This document shows, piece by piece, positions 36,381-44,046 of a stretch of DNA of 64,000 nucleotides. This stretch comes from DASXRU01 sp034665305 (lineage in GTDB: Bacteria; Acidobacteriota; Blastocatellia; Pyrinomonadales; Pyrinomonadaceae), in NCBI GenBank assembly GCA_034665305.1, contig JAXDFZ010000018.1:1-64000 (forward strand), in the 5' to 3' direction. The stretch's first letter is position 1. The number at the start of each line of letters is the position of its first letter. The notes below the pieces were generated by a model, which saw nothing but the letters and a program-made list of their open reading frames with translations, was not told the origin of the DNA and did not search any database. The translations under genes were made by a program, and so were the position numbers.

Positions 36381-38033
36381 CTACTTAATCTTGCCCGGCC
36401 CCCACACGGCCCTGCCGGGTTTGGCGTTGGTGTGTTCGCCGTCTTTCAAAACCTGGACGCCGTTTACGAAGACGTGCTTCATGCCTACGGCGTACTGGTG
36501 CGGGTTTTCGTAGGTGGCTTTGTCGGCGATCGTTTGCGGATCGAAGATGGCGATGTCGGCGAAGTAGCCTTTGCGCAGAAAGCCGCGCCGATCGAGGCCG
36601 AGGTTCGTTGCGGGCAGGCCGCTCATGCGCCGCACTGCTTCCTGAAGAGTGATCACTTTCTCTTCGCGCACGTATTTACCCAGCAGGCGCGCGAAGTTGC
36701 CGTAGGCGCGCGGATGCGTTAACGAGCTGTGCGGATCATCGGGAACAGTAATCGATCCCGCGTCCGAACCGAGCGACACCCAAGGCTGGCGCAATTCCTT
36801 CTTAACGTTCTCTTCGCTCATGGAGAAGCTGACGACCTGAATGGAAGAGCGATCTTCCAGTACCAGATCAAGCAGAGTTTCGATCTCATCCTTGCCGCGC
36901 ATGGCGGCGACTTCGGTGAGAGTTTTCCCGTTCAACGGCCGCAGTTTCTCAGAGCGAAGACCCACCAACAGCGTGCGTGGCATCACCGGGCGCGCGTGCA
37001 TTTCGTCGCTGATTTTCTGCCGCGTGGCGGGATCGCGTATTCGTTCAAACATCGCGTTGTTACCGCCGCTGTGGGCCCACGCGGGAATCCGCGCTGCAAT
37101 TCCATTCGAGCTCGCCGGGTACATGTACATATCGGCGGTTATTCGTTGGCCGCGACGCCGCGCGGCTCGGACCATGGCGATGACCTGGTCCATCTTTACC
37201 CAGTTGGCTTCCCCTGCGGCCTTGAGGTGATAAATCTCGGCCGGAATGCGAGCTTCGCGGCTGATGCGCAAGAGTTCGTTGAGGGCAGGGATCAGTTCTT
37301 CGTTCTCGTCGCGCATATGCGAGATGTACTTGCCTTTATACTTCGCGGCTTCTTTGCACATCTCGATTAGTTCTTCCGTAGTGGCGTACGTGTCAGGTGC
37401 GTAGATCAGCGATGAGCCAATGCCCAGCGCGCCTGCTTCCATGTCGCGGCGCACCAGTTCGCGCATCTCGTGCAGTTGCGCGGGCGTGGCCGCTTTCTCT
37501 TCCAACCCTATGACATGCTGGCGAATTGTTCCCGCGCCAATGAACGAGGCCACATTCGGAGCCACACCACGCTTTTCCAACCATGAGAGATACTCGGTTA
37601 GTGTGGTCCAGGGAATGTCGAATTTGGCGTTGCCCTGGCTCGCGAGGGCTGCCTGTTTCATCTCCGCGTTCAGCGGACCCATTGACGATCCTTCGCCGAA
37701 GATCTCCAGCGTCACGCCCTGGCGAATATCACTCTGCGAACGTGGGTCGAGGATCAAAGAAGTGCTGGCCCAGGAAAGCATGTTGATGAAGCCAGGCGCG
37801 ATGGCGAGTCCGCGAGCGTCGATAACCGTGTGGGCATTCGCGCCCTTCAGGTTGCCGATGGCGACTACTCGATCACCCTTGACTGCGACGTCGGCGCGGA
37901 CGGGCTCGCGGCCGCTGCCGTCGTAAACAGTTCCATTGATAATCAGAACGTCATAGATCGCCCGCGTCACTTGAGCGTTCAAGAGGGCAGGGAACAACAG
38001 AAGCAGAAGTAGCGTGAATAATGTTTTCTTCAT
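36381..38033 (-). CDS. Exported D-aminoacylase/amidohydrolase-like protein
   Basis: 550 residues with a signal peptide (MKKTLFTLLLLLLFPALLNAQ). YDVLIINGTVYDGSGREPVRADVAVKGDRVVAIG and the closing FLRKGYFADIAIFDPQTIAD are the beta-sandwich halves of the amidohydrolase superfamily. YISHMRDE and EIYHLKAAG carry the two metal His residues, and SLGSDAGS the catalytic Asp expected for N-acyl-D-amino-acid deacylase. The usual first metal motif (DxHxH after PGFI) is absent: the sequence reads PGFINMLSWASTS. The usual GNCG block reads GEGSS. It may act with one metal, or the substrate may differ. The export signal suggests degradation of peptides or wall fragments in the periplasm. It is a single gene. 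Confidence 0.8.
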   Translation of the reverse strand: MKKTLFTLLLLLLFPALLNAQVTRAIYDVLIINGTVYDGSGREPVRADVAVKGDRVVAIGNLKGANAHTVIDARGLAIAPGFINMLSWASTSLILDPRSQSDIRQGVTLEIFGEGSSMGPLNAEMKQAALASQGNAKFDIPWTTLTEYLSWLEKRGVAPNVASFIGAGTIRQHVIGLEEKAATPAQLHEMRELVRRDMEAGALGIGSSLIYAPDTYATTEELIEMCKEAAKYKGKYISHMRDENEELIPALNELLRISREARIPAEIYHLKAAGEANWVKMDQVIAMVRAARRRGQRITADMYMYPASSNGIAARIPAWAHSGGNNAMFERIRDPATRQKISDEMHARPVMPRTLLVGLRSEKLRPLNGKTLTEVAAMRGKDEIETLLDLVLEDRSSIQVVSFSMSEENVKKELRQPWVSLGSDAGSITVPDDPHSSLTHPRAYGNFARLLGKYVREEKVITLQEAVRRMSGLPATNLGLDRRGFLRKGYFADIAIFDPQTIADKATYENPHQYAVGMKHVFVNGVQVLKDGEHTNAKPGRAVWGPGKIK

Positions 38034-38088
38034 GGGTTTTCCAGGGCTTTAACGCAAGAGACTTTGAGCGGGCTTAGGGCGCTAATTT

Positions 38089-38194
38089 GGAGTGCGGTGG
38101 CAAACGCAGCGCGACACCGCTTTGGATTATCTATCGCTTCGCGCAATAACTCATCCAAAAGCGTCGTCGCTGCTGCGCTCTGCCGGCGCACTCC
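38089..38194. repeat. R2 palindromic element
   Basis: ggagtgcggtggcaaacgca and gcgcgacaccgctttggatt pair with atccaaaagcgtcgtcgctg and ctgccggcgcactcc. It lies between two minus-strand genes. Confidence 0.8.
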
Positions 38195-38198
38195 AAAT

Positions 38199-38612
38199 CT
38201 ATGCGCTCATTGCTTTTTGATAAGCGGCGATGCAGGCGGCGGTGTCCAGGAATTCGCGAAAACCCGAAATCTTGCCGCCGGTGATCGTAAAGACGTGAAC
38301 AAAGTTACTGGTGAAGTCGCGGCTCGTGGCCCTGACTCGCCAGTCGTATGAACCGAGTGCGACAACTTTATCGCCCTCGGCGATGAACTCATTGGGCTCA
38401 AAGCGCAGCGGCTCCTGCGACATGCCTATCTGGGCGAAGAATTCCATCACCGGTCCCAGTCCTTCGCGTTTGCCGCCGAAGGGAACGCCTTCCATCTCTG
38501 GTAGTTCCCAGGTGATTTCTTCTGAGAATAGACTCAGCAAACCATCGATGTCGGCAGTCTTGAAATTCGCATAGGCCTGTTGCACGAGGGCGGTATTTTC
38601 CTGTTCGCTCAT
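38199..38612 (-). CDS. SnoaL-like (NTF2 fold) small protein
   Basis: 137 residues. NTALVQQAYANFKTADIDGLLSLFSEEITWELPE at the N-terminus and FTSNFVHVFTITGGKISGFREFLDT at the C-terminus fit the cone-shaped NTF2-like fold of SnoaL/ketosteroid isomerase-like proteins, many of which have no known reaction. The fold binds small hydrophobic ligands. The start is the ATG behind GGAGG. An R2 palindrome follows its stop. I cannot assign a substrate. Confidence 0.82.
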   Translation of the reverse strand: MSEQENTALVQQAYANFKTADIDGLLSLFSEEITWELPEMEGVPFGGKREGLGPVMEFFAQIGMSQEPLRFEPNEFIAEGDKVVALGSYDWRVRATSRDFTSNFVHVFTITGGKISGFREFLDTAACIAAYQKAMSA

Positions 38613-39085
38613 TATTGCTTTCCTCCAAAGACAAATCGGGTGAGATTGCGGCGCAACTTTTATCGCGAGCGCGGTGCTAAGTCAATCAATAGGCAGACGG
38701 TGTTTGAGGTTGCGGGCCAAAGATGATGTTTTAGCCGCAGATTTACGCAGATGAAACGCGGATCAGAAAACAACGATTCGTAGCGCAGTCGGGGACAGTA
38801 GCCCGCTCCCATGCACTTAACCGGAGCCCTCCCTGACCGTCGGGCTACTGCCCCGTCGGTTGGGTCCAGCGGGCCGCAGGTATACTCAGCAGCGTTCGTT
38901 GGTTCCACAGTCTTCTCCTTTGCTCCATCCAGTGACGAGTCCGCGCGATTGTGGGATCAGGAGTTAGCAGCCGCTTGCCGTAAGGCGTACCTTTGCGAGA
39001 CAATCGCGGCTCAACGAGGTTGCTTAAATGTTTTCAGCGAATAGCACGCTTTGAAACTGCTATTTTGTCACCTTCCGAGATCATC
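38613..39085. other. Intergenic region with R6 and R10 words, no gene seen
   Basis: This 473-base divergent gap contains ccgcagatttacgcagatga with aacgcggat (38733-38762, R6) and ggagccctccctgaccgtcg with ggctactgcccc (38822-38855, R10, compare 5013-5035). Short open frames across it have no signal peptide, no start context and no recognisable motif, and I do not accept them. Confidence 0.6.
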
Positions 39086-39634
39086 ATGCTGCACAGGATC
39101 ACACGCACCGTTCTTTTCGCTACCTCGTTATTTTTTGTGACGGGCTTTGCCGAATGCTATAAGCCGGTTACTAAGAACCAACTGCCAATGCACATACGCA
39201 CGGTGGCGGTGCCGGCGTTTCAGAACACCGCTTTGCGTTACAAGATAGAACATCGCTTCACTGATGCTGTGATGAACGAGCTGATTCATCGCGGTCGCGG
39301 GCTGCGGGTGCAGAGCGAGCGCGAGGGCGCTGACGCTGTTGTCGATGGCGTGATCAAATCGTTCGAGTTTGCCGGCGTGCTACTTGACGATCGCGGCCGG
39401 GCACGGGTTTTTGAGGTGACTATACGCGTGGCCGTCACGGTGCGCGATCAAGTGCAGAATCGCGTGCTCTATGACAATCAGAATTACGTGTTCCGCGGTG
39501 AGTTTGAATTTGCTGCCGACCCGCGTAGCTTCTTCAACGAAGAAGATCCCGCCGTCCAGCGCATGGCGCGGAGTTTTGCGGAATCAATCGTTTCGACTTT
39601 GGTGAATGGGTTTGGTGTAAACGACGACAAGTGA
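39086..39634 (+). CDS. lptE: LptE-like lipopolysaccharide assembly lipoprotein
   Basis: About 182 residues with a lipoprotein signal (MLHRITRTVLFATSLFFVTGFAEC, lipobox ending Cys). After it, IRTVAVPAFQNTALRYKIEHRFTDAVMNELIHRG is the characteristic LptE-family segment, followed by a region of alternating strands with ADAVVDGVIKSFEF. LptE plugs the LptD barrel at the outer membrane in lipopolysaccharide export, which supports a diderm envelope. The ATG at 39086 is chosen for the signal peptide; the frame is open upstream. It is followed by holA, a gene order common in bacteria. A nested repeat separates the two here. Confidence 0.8.
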   Translation: MLHRITRTVLFATSLFFVTGFAECYKPVTKNQLPMHIRTVAVPAFQNTALRYKIEHRFTDAVMNELIHRGRGLRVQSEREGADAVVDGVIKSFEFAGVLLDDRGRARVFEVTIRVAVTVRDQVQNRVLYDNQNYVFRGEFEFAADPRSFFNEEDPAVQRMARSFAESIVSTLVNGFGVNDDK

Positions 39635-39637
39635 ATT

Positions 39638-39808
39638 GTAGGGGTGACACTCGCGCGGGCGCGCCCTCTTTTGGAGTGCGCCGGCAGCGAAGCGGCGACG
39701 GCGCGTTGGAGTGCCTCTCGAAACGAGATCCCCGGGATAGATGATCCAAAGCGGTGTCGCGCTTGCCACCGCATCCAAAAGGGGGCGGCCACGGAGTGCC
39801 GTCGCTAC
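39638..39808. repeat. R1 element with an R2-like element nested inside
   Basis: The outer arms are R1-like: gtaggggtgacactcg... on the left and gggggcggccacggagtgcc on the right, ending ctac. Between them is an R2-like block (39675-39780) with ggagtgcgccggcagcgaag and atccaaagcggtgtcgcgct. It looks like one element inserted in, or recombined with, another. Confidence 0.75.
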
Positions 39809-39824
39809 AAATGAGGGCTTAAAG

Positions 39825-40838
39825 ATGGCGGTGCGTTCGCGAGTCGATCTGGATCGAGATCTGAAACAGGGAAAGATCGCACCGGTCTATTTACTTTTTG
39901 GTTGCGAGACTTATCTGCGTGCTGAGGCAGTCCGCGCCATCAGCGAGGAAGCGCTGCGCGACAACCTCCTGCGTGATTTCAATGAAGCCCAGTTTAGCCT
40001 GGCCCAATCAGGTGTCGGTGCGGCGGTGGCTACGGCGGAACAATTACCGATGATGGCTGCGCGCCGAGTTGTGCGCCTAAAAGATTTCACCAAACTGACA
40101 GACGCCGACGAAGAAGCGTTGCTGCGTTATTTGGCGCGGCCCGCCGAATCCAGCGTGGTCATCTTCATCGCTGACGATCTCGACAAGCGGCGGAAACTCA
40201 GCAAGGTCCTGATGCAGGACTGCGCCGCCTTCGAGTTTACCTACCTCAAGGATGCGGAGCTCGCCAGGTGGGCCAGGTCTTATGCGAAGAGTCTGAAGGC
40301 CGAAATCGATGAGCGGACGCTGCAGCGAGTCATCGAACTGGTGGGAAGCGATGTGCAGATACTTTCAAATGAACTGAGCAAACTCGCCACTGCGGCTTTG
40401 CCGTCGGGAACGATTACTACCGAACTGGTGGACGCGCTGGTCGGACGCTCGCGCGAGTTTTCCAACTTTGATCTCACCGATCATTTGATTGCGCGCAACT
40501 CCCGGATGGCGCTGCAGACGTTGAAGCATTTGCTGGCTGACGGCGCCGAGCCGGTCATGTTAATTGGCCTCATAGCCAGCAACTATCACCGCCTGGCACT
40601 CGCAAGAGAATTGCTGACCCGCGGTTCGCGCCAGGAAGTATTTCGCCAAGTCCCAATGCCGGTTTTCAAACAGAACCAATTTCTGGCCCTCGTGCAACGT
40701 AGCGATCCCGAAGCGATCGCCCACGGATTAAAGCGAATTGCGGCGACGGACCTGGGCATCAAGACTTCACTGGGCGGCGGGGGAGTGAAAGGCGCGCAGA
40801 TGCAGTTAGAGATGCTGGTCTGCGAGTTGGCAACCTGA
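39825..40838 (+). CDS. holA: DNA polymerase III subunit delta
   Basis: 337 residues. IAPVYLLFGCETYLRAEAVRAI is the N-terminal HolA pattern. VIFIADDLDKRRKLSKVLMQ, SNELSKLATAALPSG and LIARNSRMALQTLKHLLADGAEPVMLIGLIASNYHRL are the delta-specific helical segments. It is the clamp-loader subunit that opens the beta clamp. The ATG at 39825 (MAVRSRVDLDRDLK) is used; the longer frame reads through the R1 repeat. It is followed by repeats and then by a minus-strand block ending with rpsT, its usual neighbour, though here on the opposite strand. Confidence 0.92.
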   Translation: MAVRSRVDLDRDLKQGKIAPVYLLFGCETYLRAEAVRAISEEALRDNLLRDFNEAQFSLAQSGVGAAVATAEQLPMMAARRVVRLKDFTKLTDADEEALLRYLARPAESSVVIFIADDLDKRRKLSKVLMQDCAAFEFTYLKDAELARWARSYAKSLKAEIDERTLQRVIELVGSDVQILSNELSKLATAALPSGTITTELVDALVGRSREFSNFDLTDHLIARNSRMALQTLKHLLADGAEPVMLIGLIASNYHRLALARELLTRGSRQEVFRQVPMPVFKQNQFLALVQRSDPEAIAHGLKRIAATDLGIKTSLGGGGVKGAQMQLEMLVCELAT

Positions 40839-40849
40839 CTTTGAAAGGT

Positions 40850-41095
40850 TGCGCGAATCGCCGCGCAACGCGGCGACCCGGTGAGTTAGCCTGCGCAGCA
40901 GGCGGCATAACCGTAGCCCACAGCGCAAGCTGTGGGTAAGCAAGGCAGAGGATTGTTTGAGCCCCGGCAGGGCGGCATATGATCCGGCTAAAATGATTAT
41001 GTCGCCCGCGTCGCGGGCTTGATCAGAAATGTTGGGGTCGCAACCCACAGCTGGCGCTGTGGGCTACGAGTATCGGCGCCCGCTGCGCGGGCTGA
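40850..41095. repeat. Cluster of small palindromes (R7-like)
   Basis: This gap between convergent genes is packed with hairpins: ccgcgcaacgcgg, gcctgcgcagcaggc, agcccacagcgcaagctgtgggt paired with acccacagctggcgctgtgggct further on, cccgcgtcgcggg and cccgctgcgcggg. No ORF. Confidence 0.75.
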
Positions 41096-41120
41096 CAACG
41101 GAATACAAAAATCGCGTAAC

Positions 41121-41558
41121 TCACCACAAATCAATTACTCTCACGTCCGGTTCTACCCAATCGATTCTCGCCGCCGGTGAAAAGACGAGGTCGCGACTGT
41201 AATACTCAAAAACCAAACCCGGATCCTGATAGTCCTGCAGTAGCTCATTCGTAAGGCTCAGGAGATCGGCTTCCTGACTGCCCAACCGCCGCTTCTCAAT
41301 AAACGCCTGCACAGCCTTCAGCCAGAACATCGTAATCGTCTCATTGTATTTTTCGCGCGGGACATCGTGGTGCTCGATAAAGCGTAATAGGCCCGCGCGC
41401 ATCAAGGCGGCGGCATCTTCGAAAGAGTTGTACTTGAGATACCAGAGCGCCACCGTTAAGTGGTTGCGATGAATGAAGTCGGCTTTGCTCAGGCTGCACG
41501 TTTCGAAGCCCTGCACGATGGCCTCGATTTCGTCGAAAGTTTCGTACTGAATACTCAT
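41121..41558 (-). CDS. Conserved-looking helical protein, unknown function
   Basis: 145 residues, no signal peptide, helical throughout by composition. Features I can see: SKADFIHRNHLTVALWYL and AGLLRFIEHH with several histidines, a PREKYNETITMFWLKAVQAFI block, then an acidic/hydrophobic tail ending VRVIDLW. I do not recognise a family. His pairs (RNHLT, EHHD) suggest a possible metal or ligand site, but nothing proves it. It starts at an ATG after a run containing AGAG. It stands alone between repeat clusters. Confidence 0.7.
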   Translation of the reverse strand: MSIQYETFDEIEAIVQGFETCSLSKADFIHRNHLTVALWYLKYNSFEDAAALMRAGLLRFIEHHDVPREKYNETITMFWLKAVQAFIEKRRLGSQEADLLSLTNELLQDYQDPGLVFEYYSRDLVFSPAARIDWVEPDVRVIDLW

Positions 41559-41611
41559 TGAGTTTTCTCTGAAGGGCTTTGCGTAACAAACTCCGGGTTG
41601 CGTTTGTATGT

Positions 41612-41700
41612 GCCCCTCCCCGTAAACGGGGAGGGGTTAGGGGTGGGGTTACGTCCGAGCAACCTCTCTCCCAACCCCCTCTCCGCTTGCGGAGAGGGGG
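41612..41700. repeat. R3 palindromic element
   Basis: cccctccccgtaaacgggga with ggggttaggggtggggt, then ctctctcccaaccccctctc with cgcttgcggagaggggg. This is the same module order as at 12369-12457. Confidence 0.8.
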
Positions 41701-41728
41701 CATGTTCAGCACCTTTCAATGCAAAGCA

Positions 41729-41777
41729 GAGCAAAATAAAAACTGAGGCGAACCGGAACCTCCGATTCGCCTCAGTT
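41729..41777 (-). terminator. Rho-independent terminator of rpsT
   Basis: aactgaggcgaa and ttcgcctcagtt form a 12-base perfect stem. On the minus strand it is followed by a T-rich run (TTTTATTTTGC). It lies about 25 bases past the rpsT stop. Confidence 0.88.
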
Positions 41778-41800
41778 GTGGAAAAAACTATGGTAGCCGC

Positions 41801-42073
41801 TTACTTGTTAGCGCTCGCCTGATTTACTTTGCTTGTCAGACGTGACTTGTGGCGCGCAGCGGCCTTGCGGTGGAGTACGCCTTTTTGCACGGCCTTATCA
41901 ATCGTAGAAATGGTCGCAGGCAATGCAGCCCCAATCACCTTGGCATCGCCGCCGGCTACGGCCTCGCCCAGCTTCTTAATCGAAGTGCGCAGCGCGGTAC
42001 GATTGCTGCGATTAATCTGACGCCGTTTTTCGTTTTGGCGCACACGCTTCTTGGCTGACTTATGATTAGGCAT
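41801..42073 (-). CDS. rpsT: 30S ribosomal protein S20
   Basis: 90 residues, very basic. MPNHKSAKKRVRQNEKRRQINRSNRTALRTSIKKL is the classic S20 N-terminal sequence, and VLHRKAAARHKSRLTSKVNQA the C-terminal helix. It binds 16S rRNA early in 30S assembly. It is a monocistronic gene with GGAG before the ATG, a strong promoter 46 bases upstream and its own terminator. Divergent from phoH. Confidence 0.97.
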   Translation of the reverse strand: MPNHKSAKKRVRQNEKRRQINRSNRTALRTSIKKLGEAVAGGDAKVIGAALPATISTIDKAVQKGVLHRKAAARHKSRLTSKVNQASANK

Positions 42074-42118
42074 TCAAAAACTCCGCAAGCTCTGTCTATG
42101 TCCGAGGACGAACGTTGG

Positions 42119-42147
42119 AGTATAGGTAGGCCGCCCTCGAGTGTCAA
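42119..42147 (-). promoter_or_regulatory. Strong sigma-70 promoter of rpsT
   Basis: Read on the minus strand: TTGACA (42147-42142), a 17-base spacer, TATACT (42124-42119). This matches the consensus at 11 of 12 positions and sits about 46 bases before the S20 start. The rest of the 42074-42480 gap shows a lone TTGACA at 42353 facing phoH and nothing else. Confidence 0.85.
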
Positions 42148-42480
42148 GGCAGCGACGCCCCCAAAAGAGACAGACTTACTCGCCTACGCGCCCCTTAAGT
42201 CAGATGCGTGCAGGGTTTAGTGCTCAAATCGTCTCAACGCTTTCGTCCTTAACTCAGGGAAACGCCATAGCGAAACGGCGCTCATTGATTATTGCCCCGA
42301 TGGGCCGATTCTAAGAGTGGCAGGGCCGTCGCGCCTGCACTCTTTTGCTGCTGTTGACACTCAAGCGCAGCGTGTAGTAGCGTCCCACTTGCTCGTATGC
42401 CAGACACCATTCCGCAGTCACAAACCTCCAACTTAATGGCCTCGAACTGTCCATTGCCGGCAAGGAGACAGCATTAGCAT

Positions 42481-43434
42481 TTGAAGCAGATCGAACTTCC
42501 ACCCCGGGGCCTGGAAACGCTCTTCGGCGTTCACGACCAGAACATAAAATATCTCGAGTCGCTGCTGGATGTGCGCATAAACGCGCGCGGCCAGAATCTG
42601 ACCGTCGACGGCGCGCCGAAGGACGTGCAGACGGTCGAGCGCATCCTCCAGGATTTCGGCGAGCTGTTCACCGAAGGGAAGCACTTTTCTGATCGCGAAC
42701 TGCGCGAGGCGTTCACCCAAATCGCGGAAGACCGCGCCTACAGCCTGCGCGACTATTTCACCAAAGCCCGGTTCAGTCCGGCTGGTAAGAAACAGGTCGG
42801 GCCAAAGTCCGCGAACCAACGACGCTATATCGAAGCCATTCAGGAAAAGGACGTCGTCTTCGCCGTCGGCGTCGCGGGCACGGGCAAAACATATCTCGCG
42901 GTCGCGATGGCGGTGCAGGCGCTGATGCAAAAGCAGGTCAACCGCATCGTGCTGGCGCGACCCGCGGTTGAGGCCGGCGAAAAGCTTGGGTTCCTGCCAG
43001 GGGATTTGCAGGACAAAGTCGATCCGTACCTGCGCCCGTTGTACGACGCGCTGTTCGATCTGATCGACTACGAACGCGTTACGCGCTTGCTGGAAAAACG
43101 AATCATAGAAGTCGCGCCGCTCGCATTCATGCGCGGCCGCACTTTGTCCGATGCCTTCATAATCCTGGACGAAGCCCAGAACACGACCAGCGAACAGATG
43201 AAGATGTTTCTGACGCGCATTGGTTTCGGATCCAAAGCCGTCATCACCGGAGACGTGACGCAGATCGATTTGCCGCAGGGAAAACGCAGCGGCCTGATCG
43301 AAGCCGAGCGCGTGCTGGCAAATATCGAAGGCATCGACTTTGTCTACTTCACTGAGAAGGACGTGGTGCGCCATCAGCTGGTGCAGATGATTATCAAAGC
43401 CTACGACGTCCATACGAAGAAGAGCGAGATTTGA
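42481..43434 (+). CDS. phoH: PhoH-like ATPase
   Basis: 317 residues. The N-terminal region (KQIELPPRGLETLFGVHDQNIKYLESLLDVRINARGQNLTVDGA) resembles the KH-type domain of PhoH/YbeZ. The ATPase core has Walker A VGVAGTGKTYLAV and Walker B FIILDEAQNTTSEQM, with GDVTQIDLP after it. It is predicted to act as an RNA helicase-like factor with YbeY in rRNA processing (family knowledge). The start is TTG at 42481; a stop just upstream rules out a longer frame, and AAGGAG at 42459 is somewhat distant. It is first of a phoH-ybeY-corC set, a widespread order. Confidence 0.93.
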   Translation: MKQIELPPRGLETLFGVHDQNIKYLESLLDVRINARGQNLTVDGAPKDVQTVERILQDFGELFTEGKHFSDRELREAFTQIAEDRAYSLRDYFTKARFSPAGKKQVGPKSANQRRYIEAIQEKDVVFAVGVAGTGKTYLAVAMAVQALMQKQVNRIVLARPAVEAGEKLGFLPGDLQDKVDPYLRPLYDALFDLIDYERVTRLLEKRIIEVAPLAFMRGRTLSDAFIILDEAQNTTSEQMKMFLTRIGFGSKAVITGDVTQIDLPQGKRSGLIEAERVLANIEGIDFVYFTEKDVVRHQLVQMIIKAYDVHTKKSEI

Positions 43435-43482
43435 GATGCCAGGCGGCGCCCGACGTTCGAAGCGAGCTGCTTCACTTTTGAA

Positions 43483-43920
43483 ATGATTGAGGTTGTAAAC
43501 CGTCAGCGCAAACTCAAGGTTGATTGTCGGCGTTGGCAATCGTTCGTTGTCGAAGCGATGAAAGTTATTCCGGTGACTGCGACGGGAGTCACGGTAGCTT
43601 TTGTTTCCGATCGCACGATCAGCGAATTGAATCGCATGTGGCGCCACCAGCAAGGCCCCACCGATGTGTTGTCGTTTCCCGTCGCCCAGGAGGCGTTTGA
43701 GAAGCTGGAAGGTTTAGAGTTGGGCGATGTGGTGATTTCCGTTGAGCAGGCCGCGCGCCAGGCAAAGGAAAACGGGTTGGATTTGGATGCAGAGTTGGCC
43801 CAGCTAATTCTTCATGGTCTGTTGCACCTTTGCGGCTACGACCACGAAACCGACAAGGGCGAAATGAATCGCTTGGAGTTAAGGTTGCGCCGCCGGCTGC
43901 GGATAGAAGGAAAGCCGTAA
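43483..43920 (+). CDS. ybeY: rRNA maturation endoribonuclease YbeY
   Basis: 145 residues with the zinc motif HGLLHLCGYDHETDKGEM, matching the HGxLHLxGYDH signature. ELNRMWRHQQGPTDVLSFP is the other family block. It is a single-strand endoribonuclease for 16S rRNA 3' processing and ribosome quality control. It lies 48 bases after phoH. An inverted repeat with tandem words separates it from corC. Confidence 0.95.
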   Translation: MIEVVNRQRKLKVDCRRWQSFVVEAMKVIPVTATGVTVAFVSDRTISELNRMWRHQQGPTDVLSFPVAQEAFEKLEGLELGDVVISVEQAARQAKENGLDLDAELAQLILHGLLHLCGYDHETDKGEMNRLELRLRRRLRIEGKP

Positions 43921-44041
43921 ACAGTGAACCGTAAACAGTAAACAGTAAACAGTAAACAGTAAGAAGTATCAGCGAGTTTCGGTTTAGGTTCACGATTCAC
44001 TTTAGTTCACGCTTTTACGGTTTACTGTTAACAGTTCACGT
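43920..44041. repeat. Inverted repeat with tandem gtaaaca words between ybeY and corC
   Basis: gtgaaccgtaaacagtaaac with further agtaaac units on the left pairs with gtttactgttaacagttcac on the right. The left arm has five near-identical 7-base units (gtaaaca). It is not a CRISPR: there are no unique spacers of regular length. Confidence 0.85.
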
Positions 44042-44046
44042 CTCTT

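Noticed and set aside
38811..39044. 77-residue plus-strand frame before lptE
   Set aside because: Built partly from R10 repeat; no motif or start context.
39741..39824. N-terminal extension of holA
   Set aside because: It translates the R1/R2 repeat; the ATG at 39825 begins the family pattern.
43920..44041. Possible CRISPR from repeated gtaaaca units
   Set aside because: Units are 7 bases with no unique spacers; the structure is an inverted repeat, not an array.
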